DNA of 64,000 nucleotides from Brevibacillus gelatini (GCF_003710935.1 NZ_RHHS01000008.1:84443-148442); one strand, 5' to 3'. Shown: positions 1 to 8,966, counted from the first letter of the stretch. Program-made: numbers and translations. The notes: generated by a model from the letters alone, not told the origin.

Positions 1-212
1 TCCCGGTCCGGCATGTCCGACCAGAGCGTATGGCCGTGCATCCACATCATGAAGTCGCCGTGCGCACAGTTGTTGAACAAATCGCGCAGCATCCCGGCCT
101 CCACTTCGGTTGCCTCGATTTCAAAATCGTATGTGGAGGAACCTTTTTCATCACGAATCTCGGCTACCGTCGTCCCGGACTGCAGCGTGACGTAATATTT
201 CTTTTTTTCCAT
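1..212 (-). CDS. Hypothetical protein, partial (C-terminus outside window)
   Basis: The reading frame begins at an ATG on the minus strand at 212, with a GGAGATG Shine-Dalgarno 8-10 bases upstream, and runs off the left edge. The visible 70 residues start MEKKKYYVTLQSGT and are rich in charged residues, with an acidic stretch (EIEATEVEAG) and a C-terminal part with Met, Trp and His (MMWMHGH). No transmembrane segment or signal peptide is present. I do not recognise the family with certainty; small proteins of this style are common in Paenibacillaceae. Function unknown. Confidence 0.7.
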   Translation of the reverse strand, partial: MEKKKYYVTLQSGTTVAEIRDEKGSSTYDFEIEATEVEAGMLRDLFNNCAHGDFMMWMHGHTLWSDMPDR

Positions 213-329
213 GGATAATCATCTCCATTCGCGAAAACTGACCTGAAAAACTTTTCCTCCTTACCTTGTGCAAAAAACGCGAAAAACATGTGTCGTTTTT
301 GGCGAAACCTTCCTGCGCTTCCATCTACG

Positions 330-359
330 AAAAAAGCCCCCGCAAAAAACGAGGGCTTT
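330..359 (-). terminator. Rho-independent terminator after the 38-aa gene
   Basis: On the minus strand AAAGCCC pairs with GGGCTTT across a short T-rich loop and is followed by a run of T. It lies 14 bases downstream of the stop at 373. Confidence 0.7.
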
Positions 360-372
360 GCATCCTGCTTTC

Positions 373-489
373 CTATTTGTTTTCCTTGCGCAAATTGTGG
401 CCCGTATTTTCACCAGTATTGGGCGGCGTACTGCGCGAGCCTGCTGCTGCTTCTGTCGGGCGCTTGTCTTTGTTGTTGTGCTTGGACAT
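373..489 (-). CDS. Small hydrophilic protein (38 aa)
   Basis: An ATG at 489 follows a strong GGAGGG site at 8 bases spacing, and a terminator follows the stop. The product (MSKHNNKDKRPTEAAAGSRS at the N-terminus, ending NLRKENK) is very hydrophilic, rich in Asn, Lys, Thr and Gly, with no hydrophobic segment. Composition resembles minor small acid-soluble spore proteins (SspO/SspP-like), but no signature is clear, so a spore role is only a guess. A longer in-frame start at 561 lacks a ribosome site and would run through the terminator hairpin at 556-592. Confidence 0.55.
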   Translation of the reverse strand: MSKHNNKDKRPTEAAAGSRSTPPNTGENTGHNLRKENK

Positions 490-555
490 GAGGGACCCTC
501 CCTTGTGGTGTCGTGCTACTCGTGTAGTATGCCCCATGTCCCCGCGAAAAAAATG

Positions 556-592
556 AAACACTCTGACCCGCGAAAAACAAGCCAGAGTGTTT
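556..592. terminator. Bidirectional terminator hairpin
   Basis: A perfect 10-bp stem (556-565 with 583-592) has A-rich and T-rich flanks. On the minus strand it lies just after the cupredoxin stop codon. Confidence 0.75.
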
Positions 593-606
593 TGGTTCCG
601 TGTTTA

Positions 607-999
607 TTATTTGACTACCAGTGTCGCGACCATTTTGCCGTGATCTGGTCCGCAGATGACATTGCAGAAAATTTTATATTCACCAGGCTGATCGACTTTC
701 AACGTCTTGCTGCCGTCTTTTTGAATATCTACGTCCAGACCTTCAATCCCGATTCCGTGGTAGCCTTCGGTCGACGAGAAGTTGATCGTAAACTCTTCGC
801 CTGCTTTTACTTCATAGGTATCCTGGTTGAACTTCCAGTTGCTAGCTTCGATGTTGATCGCGGTGCCAGCAGTCGCTGCAGCGGAAGTCTCTGTAGCAGT
901 ATTGGTATTGGCTGCCTGCTCTTTATCGCCGCCGCATGCTGTCATCAGCATTGCCGAGAAGGCAACTGCCGAAACCAGCAGAGTCCACTTCTTGTTCAC
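607..999 (-). CDS. Cupredoxin lipoprotein with CuA-type copper site
   Basis: A 130-residue exported lipoprotein. A Lys-containing N-terminus and hydrophobic core end in the lipobox LMTAC at about residue 22, followed by a Gly/Asp/Thr/Ala-rich linker. The rest is a single cupredoxin domain like the C-terminal domain of cytochrome c oxidase subunit II. The ligand set is visible: a His in GYHGIG, then CNVICGPDHGKM near the C-terminus, giving C-x3-C-x3-H-x2-M, the CuA arrangement. There is no transmembrane hairpin and no other oxidase subunit nearby, so it is a free membrane-anchored copper protein, perhaps an electron carrier or copper-handling factor. The start is GTG after AGAAGGGG. It is monocistronic. 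Confidence 0.85.
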   Translation of the reverse strand: MNKKWTLLVSAVAFSAMLMTACGGDKEQAANTNTATETSAAATAGTAINIEASNWKFNQDTYEVKAGEEFTINFSSTEGYHGIGIEGLDVDIQKDGSKTLKVDQPGEYKIFCNVICGPDHGKMVATLVVK

Positions 1000-1159
1000 A
1001 ATGACCCCTTCTTTCTATGTGATCGATTCTATACTTCCATCTTAATGGAAAGTAGTCGTCCAAAATCTGGGAATCTGTGACCGAATCGTGACGAATTTGC
1101 TACCAATTGTTGAACGCTCAAATCATGAATATAGCCGCAGTCGTCCCGCTTTTTGTTCC

Positions 1160-2647
1160 CTACGGCAACTGCAACAGCTGTCTGGCCCGATGCTTCGACA
1201 GGTTGAACGACTGCCAACTCCGATTTGCCAGCAACTCCTCCCGCTTGTTTTCCAAATAATACACTGCGTGCTCGCGCAGCGACTCGTCCTCCTTCAGTTC
1301 CAGCAAATACGGAACCACATCGTACGACAGCCTGCCCAAATACGCAACGTCTATATTCCCCGTGGCATGGTAACGCTCCATGTTGTTTTTGGCGATGATG
1401 ACGTCCATGTTGATGTAGTTGAGCAGCACGTAACTCACAAGCGACACCACCGCATAATACTTCATGAGCGATAACGTATGCCGCCAAATTTTGCACAAGG
1501 CGATCACGAACAAGATCAGCAGAAAGATCATGAAAATATGCGCAAGCAGACGGCTGTGCGTATAACCGTACGCCTGCTCATACAGTGACAGCCGATAATA
1601 AGCCGAAAAAAGGATAAAGCTCGTGCATACTGTCAACGCGGTGAGCAGCACCTGCACGACCCGGTACAACAGCCGCTTCGTCTGCGAAACAAGGTACATG
1701 GTGCAGAGCAGGATCACAAAGTTAATCACCGTTACCAGCACCAGCTCTTGAAAGCCGTTTTTGGCGTATTCGGCATAGGTCAGACCATCCGGAAGCGTAG
1801 CCTTGTCTCCGCTGAACAAATACGAAATCTGCACATATGTAAAAGCAGCGTACACGAAATCAATGATCGACAGGACCGTTACCAAAATCACGCCATCCCA
1901 TACCAGCTTGCGCTCTTTTGGCGGCAGGGGAATTTCTACCGCTTCCTCCCTTTTGCCAAAAAGCGAATACAGGTAGCCGAATACCAGTATCGTCACAAGC
2001 CCGATCAAAAATAGACGAAAAGCGCCTTCTACCGCATCCAGGTCAATCATCCTGCCAGGCATTTCGCGCAAAAAATGTCCAAACACCTGATCTGCTTGCG
2101 ACAACAACGTCAGCACGACGAATAAAATCGGCAGAGAGATTCCTACCCCTATCAGCACTTTTTTCAGCACGCCGTACTTCTCCTGATTCATTCGCCCCTT
2201 GAGCCATTCTCTCGTCAAGGCAAAAGGCAGGCGCGTATGCTTGAGCGTGAAGGAAAACAGCATTTCCAATAGCTCACCCACAAAGCCAGGCTCGTACCAC
2301 TTCGCCTTGTGCCGTCCTGTGAGCAGCATCGTCTGGATCACGAACAAAAGCGGCACGAGAGCAAAGTTGAGCAACTGAAAATATCCGTTGGAAAATAAGG
2401 CGAAGGACGACGCCAACAGGACAATCGGCACCGTCAGCAGCCAGGCGTACACATGCTTTCGCGAAAAGCTCAATTGCCCGTGCCACCTGGCCTGCCAACC
2501 GTACAGCGCATACATGGCAATAACAAACAGCAAATACGAGATGCCAAACTCCTTGCCGTAAAGCAAAAAATCCCACAAACAGCCAATTGCGGCCGCCCCC
2601 AGCAGCAACCGCCGCAACGCTTTTTGCTCATGTGACCATTCCGCCAC
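1160..2647 (-). CDS. DUF4173-type polytopic membrane protein
   Basis: About 495 residues with roughly ten hydrophobic segments (for example LLFVIAMYALYGW, FNFALVPLLFVIQ, ILFVVLTLLSQADQVF, VITVFGYLYSLFG-like stretches) and a soluble, charged C-terminal tail of about 60 residues (LKEDESLREHAVYYL onward). The pattern with SQADQVF in the middle and DVAYLGRLSYDVVPYLLEL near the end fits the DUF4173 family, whose function is unknown. The start is taken as GTG at 2647 because GGGGAG lies 8 bases before it; a GTG at 2656 would overlap that site. No clear partner gene. Confidence 0.75.
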   Translation of the reverse strand: MAEWSHEQKALRRLLLGAAAIGCLWDFLLYGKEFGISYLLFVIAMYALYGWQARWHGQLSFSRKHVYAWLLTVPIVLLASSFALFSNGYFQLLNFALVPLLFVIQTMLLTGRHKAKWYEPGFVGELLEMLFSFTLKHTRLPFALTREWLKGRMNQEKYGVLKKVLIGVGISLPILFVVLTLLSQADQVFGHFLREMPGRMIDLDAVEGAFRLFLIGLVTILVFGYLYSLFGKREEAVEIPLPPKERKLVWDGVILVTVLSIIDFVYAAFTYVQISYLFSGDKATLPDGLTYAEYAKNGFQELVLVTVINFVILLCTMYLVSQTKRLLYRVVQVLLTALTVCTSFILFSAYYRLSLYEQAYGYTHSRLLAHIFMIFLLILFVIALCKIWRHTLSLMKYYAVVSLVSYVLLNYINMDVIIAKNNMERYHATGNIDVAYLGRLSYDVVPYLLELKEDESLREHAVYYLENKREELLANRSWQSFNLSKHRARQLLQLP

Positions 2648-2819
2648 GCCCTTCACTCCCCACGATACGAAATTCGGTTCCTGGATAAAAAAAGAGTCCG
2701 CAGCTCTCCGATGAACACACTGCTTTTGGTTAGTACGAGCAGGCCCAGCGGTTGGTTACTAATTCCCCTGCAATTGCCTCATCTGACAGCCGAAGCGGTC
2801 ATTTTGTGACAGGAAACGA

Positions 2820-2867
2820 AAAAAACCTCCCTGACCTGTGCATCGAACGTGCACAAACCAAAGAGGT
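2820..2867 (-). terminator. Terminator after erpA
   Basis: Two nested complementary arms (GACCTC with GAGGT outside, TGTGCA with TGCACA inside) are followed by T7 on the minus strand, 36 bases after the erpA stop. Confidence 0.6.
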
Positions 2868-2902
2868 CTTGTCTTCTTGCTATTCATCCTGTCGTGGACA
2901 GC

Positions 2903-3262
2903 TTAGTCGTCGCACTTCTCCGCCTTGCCCTCTGCCAGAGCCGTTCTGAATGACGAACCGCAGCCGCAAGAAGCAATCGCATTCGGATTCTCGATGGAAA
3001 AGCCTCCGCCCATCATGGATTCCTTGAAATCAATTTCGGTTCCTTTAATGTATGGATAGCTGTCCTTGTCGACAACAATTTTCACGCCATGCTGTTCGAA
3101 GGTTTCGTCGCCTTCCTTCATTTCCTGATCCCAGCCCATTCCATAGGTGAAGCCACTGCACCCGCCTGGTCGGACACCTACCCGCAAAAACAGCCCGGGC
3201 TTGTTTTCTGCCGCCAACATTTCCTTTACTTTCAGGCTGGCTCTCTCTGTCAATGTAATCAT
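2903..3262 (-). CDS. erpA: A-type iron-sulfur carrier protein (HesB/IscA family)
   Basis: 119 residues carrying Fe-S clusters to apoproteins. The three conserved cysteines are present: one in RPGGCSGFTYGM (about residue 35) and the pair in ASCGCGSSF (about residues 98-100). The conserved DFKESMMGGGFSIENPNA block precedes the pair. ATG at 3262 follows GGAGGGAG; an upstream in-frame ATG at 3304 lacks a site. B. subtilis calls the ortholog yutM/erpA. It is monocistronic with its own terminator; another Fe-S factor (yutI) lies at 17 kb. Confidence 0.92.
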   Translation of the reverse strand: MITLTERASLKVKEMLAAENKPGLFLRVGVRPGGCSGFTYGMGWDQEMKEGDETFEQHGVKIVVDKDSYPYIKGTEIDFKESMMGGGFSIENPNAIASCGCGSSFRTALAEGKAEKCDD

Positions 3263-3405
3263 GCTTGACTCCCTCCTTTGCAGGCTACTGCACTTTCTAT
3301 ACATTCAGTATACATAAGATGCATCCCTTCTCACAAGGTTCCCCTGCACTTCGGGCGCTCATACCGGGTCAGGACCAAACAAAAAAGGAAGGGCTCCCCC
3401 CCTCC

Positions 3406-3624
3406 TTATGCAAAAAAGGCATTGTTTTCGGTCAAATAAAAACGATACTTCTTCTTTCGGCCTACCTTGGACAGATTATGATCTATCTGGTTCAGTTCGT
3501 TGTGTAGTTGATCGATTTGCATACTGTATTGTAGGACTTCTGGATGATCCAAACCAAACTCTAACCCCATATTTACCATACGCTGTCGAAGGAGTTCGAT
3601 TTTTTCGAGCAAAACGTCCCGCAT
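3406..3624 (-). CDS. Spo0E-like sporulation regulatory protein (aspartyl phosphatase)
   Basis: 72 residues predicted to form a two-helix hairpin. The Spo0E signature is seen as VLQYSMQIDQLHNEL (Ser-x2-Ile-Asp), preceded by KIELLRQRMVNM. Family members dephosphorylate Spo0A-P and hold back sporulation. The C-terminal tail GRKKKYRFYLTENN is basic. ATG at 3624 follows GAGAGGAG. Which of the several Spo0E paralogs it is cannot be told. Confidence 0.85.
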   Translation of the reverse strand: MRDVLLEKIELLRQRMVNMGLEFGLDHPEVLQYSMQIDQLHNELNQIDHNLSKVGRKKKYRFYLTENNAFFA

Positions 3625-3783
3625 GGTGAGGCTCCTCTCAATTGTAGATCAGGCTTTCTTACTATATTTTACAAGATCAGCTATCATTTCGCAAACAAAA
3701 TTTACCACATTACCCAAAATCACCTCAAAAATACGGCGTTAAATGCTAAAATTTTACAAGAGAGAGTTGGAGAACTTCTGTTA

Positions 3784-3812
3784 TTGTTCGTACATACTAA
3801 GAGGTTTATAAT
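3784..3812 (+). promoter_or_regulatory. Sigma-A promoter for mqnE
   Basis: TTGTTC (3784-3789) and TATAAT (3807-3812) are spaced by 17 bases, about 137 bases ahead of the mqnE start. The rest of 3625-3948 shows no gene. Confidence 0.6.
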
Positions 3813-3948
3813 ATAGATGCCTTGTTGTCCGAGATTTTCCCTACTTACATTAGAGCTTCCTCCACCCAAGGAACGTTTTTGATTGGGGATGGCCTGGAGG
3901 TACAGCTCTATATCCCTTACCAATCGATCCAGAAAGGAAGTGTTTGGA

Positions 3949-5052
3949 ATGGCGCTTGACACAATTGCCATCCAAGACAAATCACTCGCCGGAATCGCGG
4001 AAAAAGTTTTGCACGGCGAGCGTCTTACATTGGAAGACGGCGTTACCCTGTTTAACTCCAACGATCTTTTAACGATCGGACAGTTGGCAAATATCGTCAA
4101 TTATCGCAAGAACGAAGATAAGGTTTACTTTGTGCAAAACCTTTACATCAATCCAACAAACGTTTGCGAAGCCCACTGTAGATTTTGCGGGTTCCGTCGC
4201 GATGAAGGCGACGAGGGCGCTTACACCATGAGCAAGGAAGAGCTGCTTCATTATGTGGAAACCCGTTTCCATCCTGGTATCCGTGAATTTCACATCGTCG
4301 GCGGCCACAATCAGCACAAACCGTTCGAATACTACCTGGACAACATTCGCATTTTGAAGCAGGCTTACCCGGATGTCACAATCAAAGCTTACACCGGGGC
4401 AGAAATCGAGTTTTTCTCCCGCATCTCCGGCCTCTCCATTCGCGAGGTTTTGCAGGAGCTGACCAAAGTCGGGCTGGAAACATTGACAGGCGGCGGCGCA
4501 GAGATTTTGACAGAGCGCTACCGCATGAAAATGAGCCCGGAAAAAGCGAGCACAGACATGTACTTGCAAGTTCACCGCACGGCTCACGAGCTCGGCTTGA
4601 AAACACATACGACCATGCTCTACGGCTCCATCGAGACGCTTGAAGAGCGCGTCATTCACATGCTGCGCCTGCGCGAGCTGCAAGACGAGACAAACGGCTT
4701 CATGGTTTTCATCCCGCTCGCGGTACAGCCGATCAAGGCATCGGCCGGCATCAAGCGCCGCAACTCCGCGATTGACGACCTGAAAACGATGGCAATCAGC
4801 CGCCTCATGCTGGATAACTTCCAGCACATCAAGGCTTACTTCATTAACATTGGTACGCAGCTGACCCAGCTGTCTCTGACGATGGGCATTTCCGATGCGC
4901 ACGGTACGCTGATCGAAGAGCGCATCAGCCACTCGGCAGGCGCCCTCACCCAACAGGCACTGACAGTCGATGAGCTGGTCTGGCTGATTAAAGGCGCCGG
5001 CAAACGCGCCCTGGAACGCGATACTTTCTACAACGTCATCAAAGAGCACTAA
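3949..5052 (+). CDS. mqnE: Aminodeoxyfutalosine synthase MqnE (radical SAM)
   Basis: 367 residues. It joins the enolpyruvyl ether of chorismate-derived 3-(1-carboxyvinyl)oxybenzoate to SAM-derived adenosyl in the futalosine route to menaquinone. The radical-SAM cluster motif CEAHCRFC gives C73, C77 and C80. The blocks HIVGGHNQHKPFEYY, AYTGAEIEFF and GLETLTGGGAEIL are the MqnE forms rather than those of the related MqnC. ATG at 3949 follows AGAAAGGAAG at 7 bases. A longer frame from 3883 has no ribosome site. It stands alone between a promoter and a strong terminator; other mqn genes are not in the window. Confidence 0.9.
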   Translation: MALDTIAIQDKSLAGIAEKVLHGERLTLEDGVTLFNSNDLLTIGQLANIVNYRKNEDKVYFVQNLYINPTNVCEAHCRFCGFRRDEGDEGAYTMSKEELLHYVETRFHPGIREFHIVGGHNQHKPFEYYLDNIRILKQAYPDVTIKAYTGAEIEFFSRISGLSIREVLQELTKVGLETLTGGGAEILTERYRMKMSPEKASTDMYLQVHRTAHELGLKTHTTMLYGSIETLEERVIHMLRLRELQDETNGFMVFIPLAVQPIKASAGIKRRNSAIDDLKTMAISRLMLDNFQHIKAYFINIGTQLTQLSLTMGISDAHGTLIEERISHSAGALTQQALTVDELVWLIKGAGKRALERDTFYNVIKEH

Positions 5053-5060
5053 AAACGGCA

Positions 5061-5098
5061 AAAAGCTGATGTCCACTAAACAACGGACATCAGCTTTT
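5061..5098. terminator. Bidirectional terminator between mqnE and yuzB
   Basis: A perfect 14-bp stem (5061-5074 with 5085-5098) with T7 on the plus strand and T5 on the minus strand serves both convergent genes. Confidence 0.9.
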
Positions 5099-5157
5099 TT
5101 TATTTCCTGGCACGCGCGGTTGGTCGCGGACAGGAATGAACATCCTAAGAAAACAGC

Positions 5158-5421
5158 TTACAGCGGAAAATCTGCGTCCAGCATGTCTTCTTCCTCTCGC
5201 AAGCAGTTTTTGATTTTCACAAGCAATTCTTCTGCTGACGGAGCTTGCAACAGCTTGCCGTTTACCAGGGCGAACGGTTCCATGTAGCATTCTCCGCAGT
5301 AGCCAAGACAGCCGTATTCGAGAACATCCACATCCAGCTCGGGGTCGTTTTCCAGCGCATCTACGACAGACTGCGTGTAGGAGGAAACGTTGCTGGCGCA
5401 AAATTCTACCAATGGCTTCAT
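5158..5421 (-). CDS. yuzB: YuzB-family protein (DUF1450)
   Basis: 87 residues of thioredoxin-like size. Cysteines occur at residue 8 (VEFCASN) and in the cluster YGCLGYCGECYME, spaced as in 2Fe-2S thioredoxin-like ferredoxins, so redox or metal binding is possible but unproven for the family. The acidic C-terminus has KIKNCLREEEDMLDADFP. Divergent from yutJ as in B. subtilis, where the two are also neighbours. Confidence 0.85.
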   Translation of the reverse strand: MKPLVEFCASNVSSYTQSVVDALENDPELDVDVLEYGCLGYCGECYMEPFALVNGKLLQAPSAEELLVKIKNCLREEEDMLDADFPL

Positions 5422-5594
5422 CTATTTTCACCTACCGATTATACCGACATCGTCACGTACTTTATTGTACCGCGACTTTTCCAAAAATCCAGCGGAGAAA
5501 ACGGGAAAAAGATTGTGCTTGCATTTTTGCCGAAAGAGACTAAAAATAGAATGGGTGCTGTAAAAAACGGACATAAGAAAGGACTAGACCTTCT

Positions 5595-6662
5595 ATGAAA
5601 CGACTTGTGATCCTTGGTGGAGGATACGGGGGTCTTCGTATTATCGAGCGAGTCCTGTCCCCTGATTTACCAGACGACGTGTTAATTACCCTTGTGGACC
5701 GTATGCCTTTTCACGGTCTGAAAACAGAGTACTACGCTCTGGCCGCAGGCACTACGCCGGAATCCCATTTGCGGGTTAATTTTCCAAGCGATCCCCGCCT
5801 GACGGTCAAATACGGCGAAGTTATTGCCGTCGATTTGGACGAGCAGGTCGTCAACTTTGCGAACGGGGATGCCCTCTCGTACGATTGGCTCGTCATCGGT
5901 TTGGGTTGTGAGGATCGTTACCATGACATCCCTGGTGCCGACCAGTATACGTGCTCGATCCAAACCATGGGAGCTACCCGCAACACTTACATGGCAATCA
6001 ATAATGTCAATCCATATGGTACGGTTACTGTTGTGGGTGGTGGTCTCTCCGGTGTGGAAATGGCGGCAGAGCTGCGCGAAAGCCGTCCTGACCTGAACGT
6101 GCGAATCATTGACCGTGGTCCAAGCATCTTGAGCCCGTTCCCGAAAAAGCTGCAGGAGTACGCCTCCCAATGGTTTATCGAGCACGAGGTCCAGCTTGTC
6201 TCCATGGCAAACGTTACAGGAGTTGAGCCGGGAGTGGTGTACAACCATAACCAGCCGGTTCCAAGCGATGTCATCGTCTGGACAGCCGGTATTCAGGCCA
6301 ACCGGATCGTGCGTGCCCTGCCAATCGAAACAGACAATATCGGACGCGCCAAACTGAATCAGTATCACCAGATTCCTACCCATCCAAACGTCTACGTCGT
6401 AGGCGACTGCGCAAGCACAATCACTGCGCCGAGTGCCCAAACAGCCGAGATTCAAGGGGACCAGATCGCCCTGATCCTGAAAAAAGACATCAAAGGCGAA
6501 GAATTCCCGGCTTCTCTGCCACCGCTCAAGCACAAAGGCTTCCTTGGCTCTCTCGGCAAAAAAGAAGGCTTTGCCAGCATGGGGAAAGTCTCTCTGGTCG
6601 GTCAGATGGCCCGCGTCATCAAAAGCGGACAGCTTTGGATGTACAAAAAACATATGGGATAA
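5595..6662 (+). CDS. yutJ: FAD/NAD(P)-dependent oxidoreductase YutJ (NDH-2-like)
   Basis: 355 residues of the type II NADH dehydrogenase fold. The first dinucleotide motif is VILGGGYGGLR at residues 5-15. The second is TVVGGGLSGVEMAAELRE near residue 143. Family-typical VVWTAGIQANRI and YVVGDCAS (FAD contact) follow. It lacks the long C-terminal membrane helix of classic NDH-2, so membrane quinone reduction is uncertain. Start ATG follows AAAGGA. Same length as B. subtilis YutJ. Confidence 0.85.
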   Translation: MKRLVILGGGYGGLRIIERVLSPDLPDDVLITLVDRMPFHGLKTEYYALAAGTTPESHLRVNFPSDPRLTVKYGEVIAVDLDEQVVNFANGDALSYDWLVIGLGCEDRYHDIPGADQYTCSIQTMGATRNTYMAINNVNPYGTVTVVGGGLSGVEMAAELRESRPDLNVRIIDRGPSILSPFPKKLQEYASQWFIEHEVQLVSMANVTGVEPGVVYNHNQPVPSDVIVWTAGIQANRIVRALPIETDNIGRAKLNQYHQIPTHPNVYVVGDCASTITAPSAQTAEIQGDQIALILKKDIKGEEFPASLPPLKHKGFLGSLGKKEGFASMGKVSLVGQMARVIKSGQLWMYKKHMG

Positions 6663-6716
6663 TCATCAAGCCTGTTGGCCAACTGGTCAAACAGGTTTTC
6701 TTTTTGCATAAGGAAG

Positions 6717-6751
6717 AACCCTTTGTGCGCGTCTGGAAAGCACAAAGGGTT
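6717..6751. terminator. Bidirectional terminator
   Basis: A 12-bp stem (6717-6728 with 6740-6751) lies between the convergent yutJ and AAA+ genes, directly behind the AAA+ stop. Confidence 0.8.
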
Positions 6752-6755
6752 CATT

Positions 6756-8084
6756 TTAGATTCGCTTGTATCTGGATAAAAACGCTTCTACATCGTTGTA
6801 CAAACCGCCCTGGTTGGCGTATTTGACGTAATTTTTCACTGTACGGAGCCAGTCAATCGTAGACGGCTGCGTCGACTGGATGGCGTTTTTCAGGTCCTTC
6901 ATGGTCAGAGGCCGCTCGACTCCTGTGCGCATAATCTCGGCGATGACTTCCTCTGTAGCGAGTTCGACCACGTTTTCGATGTCTGCCCCTGAGTACAGGT
7001 CGGTTTCTTTTGCCAAAAGCGCATAGTCAATCTGCTCAATCGGCCGCTCATGCAGCTTGATGCGGAAAATGGTCGCTCGCGCTTCTTCATCTGGCGGCGA
7101 GACAAAAATCATCTTGTCGAAGCGGCCAGGGCGCTTGAAGGCAGGGTCTACGTCCCACGGCATGTTCGTCGCCCCGATGATGAGCATTTTGTCCGTATTG
7201 GTATCAATGCCTTCGATTTCGGTCAAAAGCGTGTCGATCAGCGTGCGCATCGAGGACGTCGCAGAACGGCTGCGGTTGTAGCCGAGCGCGTCCATCTCAT
7301 CGAGAAACAGCACACTGGGCTTGTTTGCCCGCGCCGATGAAAACACCTCCCGCAAGTTCTGCTCGCTCACCCCGATATACGGATCGAGAATGTCCGAGAT
7401 GTGAATCGGGATAAACCGGGCGCGGCACTCGCCTGCTGTCGCTTTGGCGATAAATGTTTTTCCGCAGCCGGGAGGGCCGTACAGCAGGATGCCGCCCCCT
7501 ACCTTTTTCCGGAATCGTTCAAACAGTCCGGGAGATACAAACGGTTTGATAATTTTCATATGGATCGCATTTTTCACGGCATGCAAGCCGCCTACATCAG
7601 CAAACGTAATCGGCGTCTCTGCCCTGTCTCTTTTGCCCGCTTGACCGCCGGAGATGACCTGGAAGGGCCGCTCGCTGCCGAGTCCTTGAATATGGCTCGC
7701 AGCCTTGGGCTGGTTGATTGCGAAAACGGGTACCTTTTCGGCTTTGGTTTCATCCGCCGCTTCGTCCACTGCTTCATGCCGTTCTGCATCGTTGGTCTGA
7801 TATACCGCTACAACCTCCGCTTTTCCGGCTGCCGCTTCCGCTGGAACGGATGTCTCGCTTTGTACAGGCGCGGAAGCCGGCGACTGCGCGAGGGAAAGCT
7901 TGCCCAGCTCCCCGATGATCTGCTGTGTCAGCGCCGGATCATTGCAGCGCAGCGCTTCCGTGAAAGCTTGCAATGCCTCGTTGTTTTTGCCCGTCGCGGC
8001 GTACTCCAGACCGAGCAAATACCACGCCGAAGCGTTTTCCGGGTTGCTTTTTGTCATTTGTAAAAGGACATCGATTTTCTCCAC
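6756..8084 (-). CDS. TPR-AAA+ ATPase (CDC48/SpoVK-like)
   Basis: 442 residues. Residues about 1-65 form TPR-like helices (SAWYLLGLEYAATGKNNEAL); residues 66-150 are a low-complexity Ala/Glu linker; then comes a single AAA module. It has Walker A GPPGCGKT (203-210), Walker B SVLFLDEMDAL (about 257), sensor-1 IIGATNMPW and arginine fingers in KRPGRFDK, with a C-terminal helical lid and a 50-residue tail. Such proteins remodel or unfold protein partners. The start is GTG immediately after the TAG of the upstream TPR gene, whose end carries the GAGGAG site, so the two are translationally coupled. Third gene of a three-gene operon; substrate unknown. Confidence 0.85.
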   Translation of the reverse strand: MEKIDVLLQMTKSNPENASAWYLLGLEYAATGKNNEALQAFTEALRCNDPALTQQIIGELGKLSLAQSPASAPVQSETSVPAEAAAGKAEVVAVYQTNDAERHEAVDEAADETKAEKVPVFAINQPKAASHIQGLGSERPFQVISGGQAGKRDRAETPITFADVGGLHAVKNAIHMKIIKPFVSPGLFERFRKKVGGGILLYGPPGCGKTFIAKATAGECRARFIPIHISDILDPYIGVSEQNLREVFSSARANKPSVLFLDEMDALGYNRSRSATSSMRTLIDTLLTEIEGIDTNTDKMLIIGATNMPWDVDPAFKRPGRFDKMIFVSPPDEEARATIFRIKLHERPIEQIDYALLAKETDLYSGADIENVVELATEEVIAEIMRTGVERPLTMKDLKNAIQSTQPSTIDWLRTVKNYVKYANQGGLYNDVEAFLSRYKRI

Positions 8085-8966
8085 CTACTGACTCCTCACT
8101 TTACACACAAGTTTGTAAACAAGCGGCGAGATCCACGTGTAGACCCCGAAAACAATCCAGCCGACAGCAAAGTATTCGAGCGCAAACGGAGCAAAGTAGC
8201 TGACGAGGAACAGGATACCGGCAAAAACTGCCCACATCCCGATCGGACCACCCAGTTTGTCTACGAGTCGGTTTGGCCAAAAGACGATGTGTGTTTCCTT
8301 GTCGATTGCATCCAGCATCTCTTTTACGCGCTCATTGGTTGGATCGAGCAAAAACGCCTGGACGAGATTTTCCTTCGCGGTTTTGTAATCGTCGCGAAAG
8401 TACGCCTCTTCCCCGATTTTTATCAGCTTGTACAGTTCGTCGTCCTCGACTTCCACATAGCTTTGCAGCGTTTTTTGCTGCTGCTTTTTGTTGCTGACGA
8501 TCAAGTCGATGTAAAACTGGTAGTGCAGCACCGTGCTGTCTTGCGGGTCCAGTCGCTTTGCTTCCTCCATCAGCAGCCTTGCTTTTTTCACGTGTCCCGT
8601 CTGCAGCATCAGGTACGCGTAAGTCGCAATAATCCCCGGTTCCTGCGGATTCAGCGCGAGAGCTTGCAACAAGGCCTGCTCGGCTTCATACCACTTTTTT
8701 TGCGACTTCAAAATCAGCGCGAGCAGTTGGTACACATATTCCGTTACCAACCCTTTTTGCAGCACATCCACACACAGCTCATAAGCTTCCTCAACATTGC
8801 CCAGCTCAAATTCGCAGTAGCTCAGCATGTAAAGCACGGTCGGATTCGTCGGCGCTTCCGCCAGCGCCTCGCGCAAATGTTCTTTTGCCTGCTCATAGCG
8901 ATTCATGTCGTAGTAATGTTTGCCCAGTTGATAATGCCGCGAATTTTGCAGCGCTTCAGTTTCCAT
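8085..8966 (-). CDS. TPR-repeat membrane protein
   Basis: 293 residues. Residues 1-190 contain about five TPR units (QLGKHYYDMNRYEQAKEHL, LYMLSYCEFELGNVEEAYEL and others). The last 60 residues hold two hydrophobic segments (GMWAVFAGILFLVSYFAPF and FAVGWIVFGVYTW), so the repeats are presented from the membrane. ATG at 8966 follows AAAGGAG. It overlaps the upstream gene by 11 bases and abuts the AAA+ gene, suggesting that the three products form one membrane-bound ATPase complex. Confidence 0.8.
   Translation of the reverse strand: METEALQNSRHYQLGKHYYDMNRYEQAKEHLREALAEAPTNPTVLYMLSYCEFELGNVEEAYELCVDVLQKGLVTEYVYQLLALILKSQKKWYEAEQALLQALALNPQEPGIIATYAYLMLQTGHVKKARLLMEEAKRLDPQDSTVLHYQFYIDLIVSNKKQQQKTLQSYVEVEDDELYKLIKIGEEAYFRDDYKTAKENLVQAFLLDPTNERVKEMLDAIDKETHIVFWPNRLVDKLGGPIGMWAVFAGILFLVSYFAPFALEYFAVGWIVFGVYTWISPLVYKLVCKVRSQ

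Noticed and set aside
4069..5076. Long open frame on the minus strand opposite mqnE (335 codons), and similar ones opposite yutJ and mccB
   Set aside because: They are antisense shadows of genes with clear family motifs, lack ribosome sites and show low-quality protein composition (many Cys, His and Arg).
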